A DNA stretch of 64,000 nt, taken from NCBI RefSeq assembly GCF_036199905.1, contig NZ_CP108109.1, positions 124,001 to 188,000 of the forward strand. Direction: 5' to 3'. Under the pieces are notes generated by a model. That model did no database searches and was not told where the DNA came from. It worked only from the letters and a program-made list of their open reading frames with translations. The stretch is from Streptomyces sp. NBC_00223 (GTDB lineage: Bacteria; Actinomycetota; Actinomycetes; Streptomycetales; Streptomycetaceae). The first letter of the stretch is position 1. Each line of letters opens with the position of its first letter. Below, in pieces: positions 7,561 through 16,575 of this stretch. The translations under genes and the position numbers were made by a program.

Positions 7561-7632
7561 GACGAGACTCAAGCGCCAACGTCCCGGCCCTGACACGTGT
7601 GTCTCCGACACCCTCCCTCGAAAGGTACGGCC

Positions 7633-8910
7633 ATGCTCAGAAGAAGTGCCGCCGCGGTCGCGGCGGCGGGCGTGCTCCTGCTCGCCGCGTGCTCGAACTC
7701 CAACTCGGCGTCGGACGGCGGTTCCTCCGGCGGCAAGACCCTGACCTATCTGACCTTCAACACCCCCTCGCTGACCCCGGCGTTCTGGAAGGCGTCCATC
7801 GCCCGCGCCGAGAAGGAGGCGCCCGGTGTGACGATCAAGCAGGTCGTGGCGCCGAGCACCGACCGCGACTCGTACGCCAAGCAGCTCCAGGCGTCGGGCC
7901 AGTTCCCCGACCTGCTCCAGTCGATCACGCCCTCGCAGTACACCGAGGCCGGCCTCCTCCAGCCGTACGACCAGGCGTGGATCGACCAGAACTTCCTGCT
8001 GCCGCAGGGCAACGCGATCAAGGGCAAGGTCTACATCCCGCCGACCAACTCGCAGATCATCCCGCTGGTCTTCTACAACAAGTCGCTCTTCACCAAGGCG
8101 GGGGTGCGGCCCCCGACCACGTGGTCGCAGTTCCTCGACGTGTCGGCGAAGCTCAAGTCCGCCGGGATCACCCCGCTGGAGCTGGGCGGCAACGACCCCT
8201 TCGCGGCGGCCATGCCGCTGACCGGCGCCCTCAGCGCGGACGTCCTGGGCAAGAACCCGCAGTGGGTCCAGCAGCGTTACGCCGGCCAGGTCAAGTTCTC
8301 CGACGCCGACGTGGTCGCCGCCGCGCAGAAGATGCGCACGCTGGTGGAGAAGGACTACTTCGAGCAGGGCGCGCTCAACGTCAGCTACGCCGACTCGATC
8401 AAGAACTTCAACGCGGGGAAGGCTGCCATGTACCCGATGGGCAGCTGGTACCTCGGCTCGATCCCCAAGGACCAGTGGGACACCATCGGCGTCTTCCCGT
8501 GGCCGACCGACGACGGCTCGGTCGTGGTGCCCTTCGCGGTGGGCGGCTCGATGGCGATCAGCACCCGGGCCAAGGACGTGGCCGCGGCGACCGCCTTCGG
8601 CAAGGCGTGGTCGCTCGACCCGCAGAACCTCAAGGCGCTGATCGAGGGCGACGGCGCCTTCCCGATGCTCAAGGACAAGACGCTCAAGGACTACGACGTC
8701 ACGGTCAGCCCGGCCTTCACCGACTCGTACTCCTACGTCACCAAGACCGACACCAAGGTGAGCGCCATCGGCTGGGCCACCAACGACGACGCGCTGCCCG
8801 GCTCGCTCAACAACGATTTCTACGCCGCGGCGCAGGCGCTGTTCAACTCCAAGGACGTCAAGGGCCAGATGGCCAAGCTCGACAAGTCATGGGACACCGC
8901 GACCAAGTGA
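7633..8910 (+). CDS. Sugar ABC transporter substrate-binding lipoprotein (family 1)
   Basis: A 425-residue lipoprotein. The signal peptide ends in the lipobox LLLAAC with Cys20, followed by a serine/asparagine linker. The rest matches family 1 extracellular solute-binding proteins (TYLTFNTPSLTPAFW, FYNKSLFTKAG, FAVGGSMAIS). It would capture an oligosaccharide outside the membrane for the two permeases downstream. The ATG at 7633 follows GAAAGG. First gene of a probable four-gene operon under the LacI regulator. The sugar cannot be named from sequence. Confidence 0.9.
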   Translation: MLRRSAAAVAAAGVLLLAACSNSNSASDGGSSGGKTLTYLTFNTPSLTPAFWKASIARAEKEAPGVTIKQVVAPSTDRDSYAKQLQASGQFPDLLQSITPSQYTEAGLLQPYDQAWIDQNFLLPQGNAIKGKVYIPPTNSQIIPLVFYNKSLFTKAGVRPPTTWSQFLDVSAKLKSAGITPLELGGNDPFAAAMPLTGALSADVLGKNPQWVQQRYAGQVKFSDADVVAAAQKMRTLVEKDYFEQGALNVSYADSIKNFNAGKAAMYPMGSWYLGSIPKDQWDTIGVFPWPTDDGSVVVPFAVGGSMAISTRAKDVAAATAFGKAWSLDPQNLKALIEGDGAFPMLKDKTLKDYDVTVSPAFTDSYSYVTKTDTKVSAIGWATNDDALPGSLNNDFYAAAQALFNSKDVKGQMAKLDKSWDTATK

Positions 8911-8955
8911 CCCCGCACCGACCCGTGACCACCACCGCCCGGCCCCGCCGGGGAC

Positions 8956-9027
8956 GGCACCGTACGACGGAACGGCACTGTTCGACGGTCCAGCACCGTT
9001 CAACGGCCCGGCACCGTACGACGGTCC
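8956..9027 (+). repeat. Four tandem 18-bp repeats
   Basis: Imperfect repeats GGCACCGTACGACGGAAC, GGCACTGTTCGACGGTCC, AGCACCGTTCAACGGCCC and GGCACCGTACGACGGTCC lie back to back in the gap between the binding protein and first permease genes. The unit is shorter than two turns of DNA and contains ACCGTNCGACGGT inverted symmetry, so each copy can form a small hairpin. Confidence 0.8.
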
Positions 9028-9064
9028 GACCCGAGCAGGCGTCCGGCAAGAAGGGAGAGGGACA

Positions 9065-9964
9065 GTGAAGCCGCTCTCGCACTGGTTTCGCGACACCTCG
9101 CAGGATCTGGGGCTGCGGCTGATCGCCGCACTCGGCCTGCTGCTCTACCTGGTCTTCATCGTTGTGCCGGTCTTCATGAGCCTGCGCAGCAGCTTCACCG
9201 ACGAGAACCCGCTGAAGTCGGGCAGCAACTGGGTCGGCTTCGCCAACTACTCGGAGATGCTGCACGACGACCAGCTGCGGTCCAGCGTCGGCTTCACCCT
9301 CGCGCTGGCCCTCGGGGTGACGGTGGTGGCCAACGTGGTCGGCCTCGCCTTCGCGATGCTGCTCGACCGCACCGAACTCAGCTACCGGGTGCTGCGCACG
9401 ATCGCCTTCCTCCCGCAGGTGATCTCGGGGGTGATCGTCGGCTTCGTCTGGAAGACGATCTTCACCGAGGACGGTCTGCTCAACGACCTGCTGGCGCGCA
9501 CCCATCTGGCCGCCCAGCCGGTCGACTGGCTGGGCAAGCCGCATCTGGCCCAGCTCTCGGTGGGCGTCGTGGTCGCCTGGGTGCTCTCGGGCTTCACCAC
9601 GGTGGTGTATCTCGCCGCGCTGCAGAACATCCCCCGGGAGCTGTACGACGCGGGCGCCATCGACGGCGCCAACTCCCGTCAGCAGTTCCGGATGATCACC
9701 CTGCGGATGGTGGCCCCCGCGACCACCATCAGCGTGACCATCTCGCTGATCACCGTGCTCAAGCTGTACGACGTCATCCAGGTGCTCACCTCCGGCGGAC
9801 CGGCCAACGCCACGCAGTCCACGGCGCAGTACATCGTGAAGATGGCCTTCACCAACGACCGGTTCGGCTACGCCTCGTCCATCGCGATGTTCCTGCTGGC
9901 GCTGTCCGCGGTCATCGCCCTGTCCGTCACCAGCGTCCTGCGCCGCAGGGAGGTCGACCTGTGA
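9065..9964 (+). CDS. Sugar ABC transporter permease (CUT1, MalF type)
   Basis: A 299-residue membrane protein with about six hydrophobic spans; the first is IAALGLLLYLVFIVVPVFM. The EAA cytoplasmic loop is visible as ELYDAGAIDGANSRQQF followed by ITLRMVAP. It pairs with the next gene to form the channel for the sugar delivered by the upstream lipoprotein. The start at 9065 is preceded by AAGGGAGAGGGACA. It overlaps the next gene by 4 bp. Confidence 0.9.
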   Translation: MKPLSHWFRDTSQDLGLRLIAALGLLLYLVFIVVPVFMSLRSSFTDENPLKSGSNWVGFANYSEMLHDDQLRSSVGFTLALALGVTVVANVVGLAFAMLLDRTELSYRVLRTIAFLPQVISGVIVGFVWKTIFTEDGLLNDLLARTHLAAQPVDWLGKPHLAQLSVGVVVAWVLSGFTTVVYLAALQNIPRELYDAGAIDGANSRQQFRMITLRMVAPATTISVTISLITVLKLYDVIQVLTSGGPANATQSTAQYIVKMAFTNDRFGYASSIAMFLLALSAVIALSVTSVLRRREVDL

Positions 9965-10899
9965 CCGTCCAGCACACCTCGTCCCGGAGCGCCGCCCGGC
10001 CCGCGGCCCACCGCCCGGCCTCGGCGCGGTCCGCGCGCTCCCCGGGCCGGCCGGTCCGGCCGGCCGCGCGCGGACGGCGGCTGCTGAGCCCGGCCCGGCT
10101 GACCCTGGCGGTCGTCCTGGTGCTGGTCTTCGTCAGCCCGATCTATCTGACGATCGTCAACGCGTTCAAGAAGGAGGCCGACATCGTCGCCGATCCGGCG
10201 GCGCCTCCCGTCCACCCGACGCTGGGCAATTTGTCCACCGCGCTCAGCCGTCCCGACCATCTGCTCCAGCTGGGCCTGCGCAACTCGCTGATCGTCGTGG
10301 TCTGTTCGGTGGTGCTGCTGGTCCCGCTCGGCTCGGCGTTCAGCTTCTACATCTCGCGCCGCCGCACCCGCGCGCGGGCCGCGGTGCTGGCGATGCTGGC
10401 CGCCGGTCTGATGATCCCGCCGCAGGTGGTGCTGCTGCCGACCATCCGTATCCTCACCTTCCTGCACCTCGACCACTCCTATCCCGGGCTGATCCTGTCC
10501 AACCTGGGCGGCGGCTACTTCTCCTTCGCGGTCTTCGTCTACGTCGGCTTCATGCGGGCGGTGCCGGACGAGATCGTCGAGGCGGCCCGGCTGGACGGCG
10601 CGGGCGGGCTGCGGATCTGGTGGACGATCATCATGCCGCTGGTCCGGCCGGCCACCGCCACCGTGGCCATCTTCCTCTCGCTGTGGATCTGGAACGACTT
10701 CCTCAACCCGCAGTTCATCCTCGGCCCGTTGCAGGGCCAGACCATCACCACCGGTCTCTATCTCTCCGTGGGGCAGTTCCAGATGGATTACGGCCAGTTG
10801 TTCGGCATCATGTTCCTCGCCGGGATCATCCCGGTGGTCGGCTATCTCGCGATGCAGAAGCAGTTCATCGCGGGCCTGACCGCGGGATCGGCCAAGTGA
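9961..10899 (+). CDS. Sugar ABC transporter permease (CUT1, MalG type)
   Basis: A 312-residue membrane protein starting at GTG 9961, overlapping the previous stop. An unusual arginine/alanine/proline-rich cytoplasmic N-terminus of about 40 residues precedes six spans beginning LTLAVVLVLVFVSPIYLTI. The EAA loop is EIVEAARLDGAGGLRIWW. No ATPase gene follows, so the system presumably uses a shared MsiK-type ATPase encoded elsewhere, as is usual for Streptomyces CUT1 transporters. The stop overlaps the next GTG. Confidence 0.9.
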   Translation: MTVQHTSSRSAARPAAHRPASARSARSPGRPVRPAARGRRLLSPARLTLAVVLVLVFVSPIYLTIVNAFKKEADIVADPAAPPVHPTLGNLSTALSRPDHLLQLGLRNSLIVVVCSVVLLVPLGSAFSFYISRRRTRARAAVLAMLAAGLMIPPQVVLLPTIRILTFLHLDHSYPGLILSNLGGGYFSFAVFVYVGFMRAVPDEIVEAARLDGAGGLRIWWTIIMPLVRPATATVAIFLSLWIWNDFLNPQFILGPLQGQTITTGLYLSVGQFQMDYGQLFGIMFLAGIIPVVGYLAMQKQFIAGLTAGSAK

Positions 10900-13580
10900 G
10901 CGGCGCGCTGCGGGCGCGCCCCGGCGACGCGGCGGCCCCGGCCGCCCCGGATCCGTCCGTCCCGGACCCGGCCGCCCGCGCGGAGCGGGCGCCCGGTGTG
11001 CCCGTACTCGACGAGCTGGCGGGCGACTGGCTGCCGGCCTCGGAAGTCGCCCATCTGCCGTCCCTGCGCAACCAGTGGGGCCAGGGGCACGTCAACCAGG
11101 ATCTGACATCGTTGTCCTGGCTGGCCTTCCCGCCGTACAGCGGCGGTTACCACACCGGCGTGCTGCGGATCGACGGCGTACCCCTCGCCGCCGAGCGGCT
11201 GCGCTGGTCGCCGTGGGGCGTGGAGCGTACGGCGTCCCGCGGCCCGCTGTCGGTGCGCGCCGAGGTGCGGATGGGGTACGAGCGCAGCCGTCTGCTGTGG
11301 CGGATCACGCTGCGCAACGACTCGGCCGATCCGGTCACCGCGACCGCCGAGCAGGAACTGCTCGCGATGTTCGCGCACTCCGAGGTGGACTGGGGCTGGC
11401 TCTACGGCACCCCGTGGAACTCCGGCCACCACCACGACTTCTACGCCACCGAACGGCTGCGCGCCGAGGTGCTCGCCGAGTCTCCCGCGCAGGTCCAGCT
11501 GCTGCCGCCCGGTGAGCGCTGGATACGGCTCGGCTCCCCGCGCATCCCCGGTATCCAGCGTGACGAGGACTCGGCGCCGATGCTGCTGGAGTCCGAGCTG
11601 CCCGACCACTCCACGCCGGACTCGGGCCGGATACGCGAGCCGGGCGCGCCCTGCCTGGTCCGGGCGGTGGGCGTGACCCGGGCCGACGGCTCGGCCGAGC
11701 CGGTCGGCGAACCGGCGGCGGCCCACACCGTACGGGCGGGCACCGATCTGCGGATCGGCCCGGTGGCGCTGGCGGCCGGGGACACCCTCGGATTCGAGGT
11801 GCGGGTCGACCGGGCCGGGGTCGACGGAGTGGTCGCCACCCACGGCAACCATCCCGACTCCGCGCAGGTCGCCTTCACCGGCGGGCGGCTGTCGCTGCGG
11901 ATCGGCGGCGAGTACGTGGTCGCGCCGGACCCGCTGCCCACCGGCGGCTGGCACCGGGTGGCCGTCCGGGTGGACGGCGGCGGCGCGACCCTGGCGGTGG
12001 ACGGCGGGACCGTCGCCCGTACCGCGCCCTGGTGGGGCGGGCAGCGGTGGACGGCCTCGGTCGAGGACGGCCGGCTGCTCGTGACGGACGCGGACAGCCC
12101 GGCGCGTTCCGTCTACGCCTTCGCCGGCGCGCCCGACGCGCTGACCGCCGAGGGGTCCCGGGGGGTGGCCCGCTGGGACCTCGAACTCGGGCCGGGCGAG
12201 TCGCGGACGCTGGGCTTCGTGCTCGACATCGGCGACGCGGCGGCCGGGGCGCGGGCGGCCGCCGACGCGGCCGCGGGGTCCTTCGAGGCGGCCTTCGCAC
12301 AGGTCGCGCAGTGCTGGCGGACGACCTGGCGGCACGCCTTCACCCCGGGCAACCCGGAGTTCTCCGGCCATCTGCCGACGCTGGTCACCCCGGACGCCGA
12401 CCTGGCCCGTACGTACTATCTCGGCGCCCTGCTCGCGGTGTACATGCGCAACACCCGGGTGTCGCGGACCGGTCCGGTGTTCCTGACCGGCGGGCCGCGG
12501 CTCGGGCCGACGACGACCTTCTTCTGGGACCAGTCGGAGTTCGCGCGCTCGGCGGCGATGCTGGAGCCGCGCGGGCTGCGGGCCTGGATCCTGGCGGCGC
12601 TCGGCCAGCCGTACGAGCACTGCCACTCCTTCGACACCTGGAACCGGCTGCCGGTCGGCAACCACTACGCGGCCAACGACCACGCGCTGTTCCGTACGGT
12701 CACGGCGTATCTGGCGGTGACCGGCGACAGGTCCCTGCTCGACGAAATCACGGGCGGGCGCGGTGTGCTGGACCATCTGCGGGCGATGGCGTACCGGCCG
12801 CGGCGGCTGCGGGCGGCCTTCGGCGACGGGGTGCTGGTCGACTTCGGCCGGGACGCCTGGGAGTTGCTGGAGTGCGTGCCCAACTACCGTGACGCGGTGG
12901 TGTCGCTGAACGCCGGTTACGTGGGCATGCTGCGCTCGCTGGCCGGGCTGCTGCGCTCGCTCGGCGAGGACCCGGCGGAGGCGGCGGCCGCCGAGGCGGA
13001 CGGCGACCGGCTGGCGCGGGCGGTGCTCGGGCAGTACGCGGGCGACGGCCGCTGGCGGATCGCGCACCCCGAGGGCGACGAGGTCATCGGCCACTGCCTG
13101 GACTTCGCCCTGGTCGCCGCCGACATGGCCGGGGATCTGTCGCAGGAGCAGCGCGCGGCGATGGTGCGGTTCGCCGACGAGCGGCTGATCGACGGCGACT
13201 GGATGCGGGCGCTCGATCCGCTCGACCCGATCGCGCCCCTGTCCGACCGGCCCGACCACGGCGCGGCCGGCGCGTTCGCGGCCTGGCCGGGTGCCACGGC
13301 GTACGGGCTGTGCCGGCTGGGGCGGCCCGACCTCGCGGCGGGTGTGCTGCGGCGGGCCCACCGGGCCACGTCGGGGGCGCTGTGGGGCCAGGCGATGGAG
13401 GTCACCGAGGGCGGCCGCTACCGGGTCGCGGAACGCGGGGTCTCCAACCGGGAGAGCGTGGCCGCCGTCGCCGTGACGGAGGCGGTGATCGCCGGGCTCT
13501 TCGGCGTCGAGGGGGCGGGCGTCGGGGCGGACCCGGTCGTCACGGCCTTCGGCGCGCTGCACCACCTCCCCCGGACCTGA
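10896..13580 (+). CDS. Six-hairpin glycoside hydrolase-like protein with inserted LamG-like domain
   Basis: An 894-residue cytoplasmic protein (no signal peptide) starting at GTG 10896, coupled to the permease. Residues about 30-260 form a beta-rich N-terminal domain. About 250-400 contain a LamG/concanavalin-like segment (GGRLSLRIGGEYVV, TGGWHRVAVRVDGGGATLAVDGG). About 460-890 form an (alpha/alpha)6 barrel with FFWDQSEFARSAAMLE, HSFDTWNRLPVG and DFGRDAWELLECVPNY, typical of six-hairpin glycosidases. It probably cleaves the imported oligosaccharide inside the cell. Which GH family it belongs to, and which acidic residues are catalytic, I cannot settle. Confidence 0.75.
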   Translation: MSGALRARPGDAAAPAAPDPSVPDPAARAERAPGVPVLDELAGDWLPASEVAHLPSLRNQWGQGHVNQDLTSLSWLAFPPYSGGYHTGVLRIDGVPLAAERLRWSPWGVERTASRGPLSVRAEVRMGYERSRLLWRITLRNDSADPVTATAEQELLAMFAHSEVDWGWLYGTPWNSGHHHDFYATERLRAEVLAESPAQVQLLPPGERWIRLGSPRIPGIQRDEDSAPMLLESELPDHSTPDSGRIREPGAPCLVRAVGVTRADGSAEPVGEPAAAHTVRAGTDLRIGPVALAAGDTLGFEVRVDRAGVDGVVATHGNHPDSAQVAFTGGRLSLRIGGEYVVAPDPLPTGGWHRVAVRVDGGGATLAVDGGTVARTAPWWGGQRWTASVEDGRLLVTDADSPARSVYAFAGAPDALTAEGSRGVARWDLELGPGESRTLGFVLDIGDAAAGARAAADAAAGSFEAAFAQVAQCWRTTWRHAFTPGNPEFSGHLPTLVTPDADLARTYYLGALLAVYMRNTRVSRTGPVFLTGGPRLGPTTTFFWDQSEFARSAAMLEPRGLRAWILAALGQPYEHCHSFDTWNRLPVGNHYAANDHALFRTVTAYLAVTGDRSLLDEITGGRGVLDHLRAMAYRPRRLRAAFGDGVLVDFGRDAWELLECVPNYRDAVVSLNAGYVGMLRSLAGLLRSLGEDPAEAAAAEADGDRLARAVLGQYAGDGRWRIAHPEGDEVIGHCLDFALVAADMAGDLSQEQRAAMVRFADERLIDGDWMRALDPLDPIAPLSDRPDHGAAGAFAAWPGATAYGLCRLGRPDLAAGVLRRAHRATSGALWGQAMEVTEGGRYRVAERGVSNRESVAAVAVTEAVIAGLFGVEGAGVGADPVVTAFGALHHLPRT

Positions 13581-13731
13581 CCCGGGGGCGGCGCGCGGCC
13601 GGGGGGCCGGACCCGCCCCCGGCCGCGCAAATTCGGTGGAGGCCGCTCCCCGTGGCCGCGTACCGTGTGCCGGTCGACGACCGGTGACGGGGGTGCCCCC
13701 GCGTATGGGCACGGGCAGGGGAAGAGGCACG

Positions 13732-14868
13732 GTGGAGCACAACGGGTGGGCCGACGAAGGGTTCGGTGCCGTCGCGGACACCTTCGCCCGGAACTTCGCG
13801 GAGAGCGGTGAACTCGGCGCCGCCGTCACCGTGTTCGTGGGCGGACGCAAGGTCGTGGAGCTGTGGGGCGGGGTCGCGGACGAGCGCGACGGCCGGCCGT
13901 GGCGGCAGGACACGGTCGTGCCGGTGTTCTCCTGCGCCAAGGGCGTGATCGGTCTCTGCGCCCAACTGCTGGCGGAGCGGGGGCAGTGGGACCTGGATGC
14001 CCCGGTCGGCCGCTACTGGCCGGAGTTCGCCGGGCACGGCAAGGAGGAGATCACCGCGCGCATGGTGCTCGGGCACCGCGCCGGACTGCCGGTCCTGGAT
14101 GCCGTGCTGGGCTTCGAGGAGATCGTCGAGTGGACCCCGGTGGTGCGCGCGATCGAGGCGCAGGAACCGCTGTGGGAGCCGGGCGCCGCGTACGAGTACC
14201 ACGCGCATGTCTTCGGCTTCCTGCTCGGCGAGGTGATCCGGCGGATCACCGGCCTCACCCCGGGCGCGTACTTCCGCGCGGCCTTCGGTGACGGACTGGG
14301 CCTGGACACCTGGATCGGCCTGCCGCCGGAAGAGACCGGCCGGCTGGCCCGGCTGGTCGAGGCCGGGGGCCGGCCGAAGCTGCCCGACGCCGAGTCGCTG
14401 ATCATGCGCATGGTGACGATGAACGGCGCGTTCGCCTTCCCCGGGCTGGACGAGCCGCACGGCTGGAACGACCCCGCGCTGCTGGCCGCCGAGATCCCCG
14501 GCGCGGGCGCGGTCTCCTCGGCGAGCGGCCTGGCCGGGCTCTACGCCGCCGCCGTCACCGGGATCGACGGCTCGCCGCGGCTGCTCTCGCCCGCCGCCGT
14601 GACCGACGCCGTACGGGAACAGTCCTCCGGCCCGTCCTGGTCGGGCATGGACGCGGGCCAGCGCTGGGGGTCGGGCTTCCTGCTCGACTCCTCCTTCCGC
14701 CCCCTGCTCGGGGCCCGCAGTTTCGGCAACGACGGCGCGGGCGGTCAGTTCGGCTTCGGCGACGACGAGTTCGGTGTCGGCTTCGGCTATGTCGCCAATC
14801 GGATGATCGGCTACGGTGACGCCCGCGCCACCCGGCTGATCGCGTCGGTGCGGAAGAGCCTGGAGTGA
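13732..14868 (+). CDS. Serine beta-lactamase-like esterase (EstB/class C fold)
   Basis: A 378-residue protein of the beta-lactamase/penicillin-binding superfamily. The S-x-x-K nucleophile motif is S67-C-A-K70. A tyrosine-containing second motif (Y154-E-Y156-H) and a C-terminal GGQFGFGD strand complete the site. Relatives are mostly cytoplasmic esterases; there is no signal peptide here, so resistance is not implied. I choose GTG 13732 because AGGGGAAGAGG is well spaced before it; an ATG at 13705 is less well served. It follows the sugar operon but has its own leader and a following terminator. Confidence 0.8.
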   Translation: MEHNGWADEGFGAVADTFARNFAESGELGAAVTVFVGGRKVVELWGGVADERDGRPWRQDTVVPVFSCAKGVIGLCAQLLAERGQWDLDAPVGRYWPEFAGHGKEEITARMVLGHRAGLPVLDAVLGFEEIVEWTPVVRAIEAQEPLWEPGAAYEYHAHVFGFLLGEVIRRITGLTPGAYFRAAFGDGLGLDTWIGLPPEETGRLARLVEAGGRPKLPDAESLIMRMVTMNGAFAFPGLDEPHGWNDPALLAAEIPGAGAVSSASGLAGLYAAAVTGIDGSPRLLSPAAVTDAVREQSSGPSWSGMDAGQRWGSGFLLDSSFRPLLGARSFGNDGAGGQFGFGDDEFGVGFGYVANRMIGYGDARATRLIASVRKSLE

Positions 14869-14876
14869 ACCGTCCG

Positions 14877-14924
14877 GGCACGGCCGCGAGCCCGTTCCGC
14901 GCGGGACGGGCTCGCAACCGTGCC
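14877..14924 (+). terminator. Long hairpin terminator after the esterase gene
   Basis: GGCACGG (14877-14883) pairs with CCGTGCC (14918-14924), and an inner GAGCCCGT/ACGGGCTC stem extends it. It begins 8 bp after the esterase stop. Confidence 0.7.
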
Positions 14925-15037
14925 GACGTCGGACGGGTACGCGGTCGGATCGGCCGCGGACGGGTGTGCGCTGATGCAGGGCGGGACCGTACGACGACAG
15001 GGTCGGCGGACCGCGGTTTCCTGAGGGGGGATTCGCC

Positions 15038-15088
15038 ATGCAGTCGTTTCCGGTCGCGCACACCCACCCGTGCGAGCCGGTCCGGTGA
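15038..15088 (+). CDS. 16-residue leader ORF coupled to the BenE-like transporter
   Basis: The ATG at 15038 follows GAGGGGGGATTCGCC, the best ribosome-binding site in this region. The ORF encodes MQSFPVAHTHPCEPVR and its TGA (15086-15088) overlaps the GTG start of the transporter (15085) as GTGA. The transporter start has no Shine-Dalgarno of its own, so this short ORF probably delivers ribosomes to it. Whether the peptide itself matters is unknown. Confidence 0.5.
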   Translation: MQSFPVAHTHPCEPVR

Positions 15089-16335
15089 CCGGCCCCCGTA
15101 CGTCCGAGCGCAGCGCGATACCGGCCCCGCCCTCCGCGCGCAGTGATCTGATACGGGCGGCGACCGCCGGGTGCGTCGCCGCCTTCGTGGGCTTCGCCAG
15201 TTCCTTCGCGGTCGTGCTCCAGGGCCTCGCCCGGGTCGGCGCCTCGCCGGCCGAGGCCGCGTCCGGGCTGATGGCGCTGTCGGTCGCGATGGGCATGTGC
15301 GCGATCTTCCTCAGTCTGCGCTCGCGGCTGCCGATCAGCGTCGCCTGGTCCACGCCCGGGGCCGCGCTGCTGGCCGGGTCGGCGGCGCCGCACGGCGGCT
15401 TCCCGGTGGCCGTCGGCGCCTTCCTGCTCACCGCCGTGCTGATCGTGGTCTCCGGGCTGTGGAAGCCGCTCGGCCGGTGGGTGTCCGCGATTCCCGCGCC
15501 GCTGGCCAACGCGATGCTCGCCGGCATCCTGCTCCCGCTGTGCCTGGCCCCCGCCGCCGCGGTGAAGTCCAACCCGGGCATCGGCCTCGCGGTCGTCCTG
15601 ACCTGGGCCGTGGTCGCCAGCGTACGGAAGCTGTACGCGGTGCCCGCCGCGGTCGTCGTCGCCATCGCGCTGATCGCGCTCACCACGCACATCCCCGCGG
15701 ACTCGCTGGGCCCGATGTGGCCGCACCCGGTGCTGGTCACCCCGCACTTCACGGCCGCGGCGGCGATCGGCATCGCGCTGCCGCTGTACGTGGTGACGAT
15801 GGCCTCGCAGAACATCCCGGGCATCGCGGTGCTCGGCGCCAACGGCTACCGCCCGGAGCCGGGCCCGCTGTTCGGCTGGACGGGCGTGTTCTCGCTGCTG
15901 TCGGCGCCGCTGGGCGGACACGCCGTCAACCTGGCGGCGATCACGGCCGCGCTGTGCGCGGGCGAGGAGGCCGGGCCGGACCGCACCAAGCGCTACCGGG
16001 CGGCCGCGGTGGCCGGCGGGGTGTACATCCTGCTGGGGCTCGGCGCGGCCGCCGCCGTGGCCTTCGTCAACGCCTCGCCGCCCAATGTGATCGAGGCGGT
16101 GGCGGGCCTGGCGCTGCTGGGCGCGCTGGGCAACGCGCTCACCGCGGCGGTCGCGGACGCCGGTCAGCGCGAGGCCGCGGTGGTGACGCTGGTGGTCACG
16201 GTGTCGGGGGTGACGTTCTTCGGCGTCAGCGGCGCCTTCTGGGGCCTGGCTGCGGGCGGCGCGCTGTACGCCGTACGACACTGGCAGACGCGCCCCGCGG
16301 CGCCCGCACCGAAGGAGAAGCCCGGCGAGCGCTGA
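15085..16335 (+). CDS. BenE-family (benzoate/H+ symporter-like) transporter
   Basis: A 416-residue integral membrane protein with about 12 hydrophobic segments, low in charge, with VAWSTPGAALLAG and SAPLGGHAVNLAAITAALCAG, both hallmarks of the BenE family. It likely moves an aromatic acid or related compound with protons across the cytoplasmic membrane. No aromatic-degradation gene lies nearby, so the substrate is unproven. I select GTG 15085 because it overlaps the stop of a short leader ORF (15038-15088); GTG 15070 is an alternative. A hairpin terminator follows at 16389. Confidence 0.8.
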   Translation: MTGPRTSERSAIPAPPSARSDLIRAATAGCVAAFVGFASSFAVVLQGLARVGASPAEAASGLMALSVAMGMCAIFLSLRSRLPISVAWSTPGAALLAGSAAPHGGFPVAVGAFLLTAVLIVVSGLWKPLGRWVSAIPAPLANAMLAGILLPLCLAPAAAVKSNPGIGLAVVLTWAVVASVRKLYAVPAAVVVAIALIALTTHIPADSLGPMWPHPVLVTPHFTAAAAIGIALPLYVVTMASQNIPGIAVLGANGYRPEPGPLFGWTGVFSLLSAPLGGHAVNLAAITAALCAGEEAGPDRTKRYRAAAVAGGVYILLGLGAAAAVAFVNASPPNVIEAVAGLALLGALGNALTAAVADAGQREAAVVTLVVTVSGVTFFGVSGAFWGLAAGGALYAVRHWQTRPAAPAPKEKPGER

Positions 16336-16388
16336 CGCCCGGCGCCGTGGGCCCGGCGCGGGGGGTGGGTCCTGCGAGGGCCGCGGTG

Positions 16389-16410
16389 GGTCCCGCACCG
16401 CTGCGGGACC
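16389..16410 (+). terminator. Hairpin terminator after the BenE-like gene
   Basis: Perfect 9-bp stem GGTCCCGCA (16389-16397)/TGCGGGACC (16402-16410) with a CCGC loop. Confidence 0.6.
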
Positions 16411-16426
16411 GTACGCGGGCCCGGTC

Positions 16427-16445
16427 GTGTAACGTTCTGAAACAC
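16427..16445. promoter_or_regulatory. Candidate operator upstream of the second LacI gene
   Basis: GTGTAACGTTCTGAAACAC has GTGT/ACAC ends and an AACGTT core, a LacI-type arrangement. Related elements (TGAAACGAAACG and TGTAACACG) occur at 16554-16577, right at the start codon. Together they suggest autoregulation by the LacI protein encoded next. Confidence 0.4.
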
Positions 16446-16575
16446 CTGCCGCAACGGCTGAGCGAATGCCGACCGGTCGGCCGACCCTACGGCGGGTTGA
16501 AATCCGCTGCGGGGACTGGTGCGTACGGCGTGGGCGGGCGCTAGGCTGCCGTAATGAAACGAAACGCTGTAACAC

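Noticed and set aside
10842-13940. A leftward frame of about 1030 codons opposite the glycosidase gene
   Set aside because: Antisense shadow of the glycosidase and permease genes; composition is unlike a real protein.
13732-14868. Antibiotic-resistance beta-lactamase
   Set aside because: The fold and SxxK motif are present, but the protein lacks a signal peptide and resembles EstB-like esterases.
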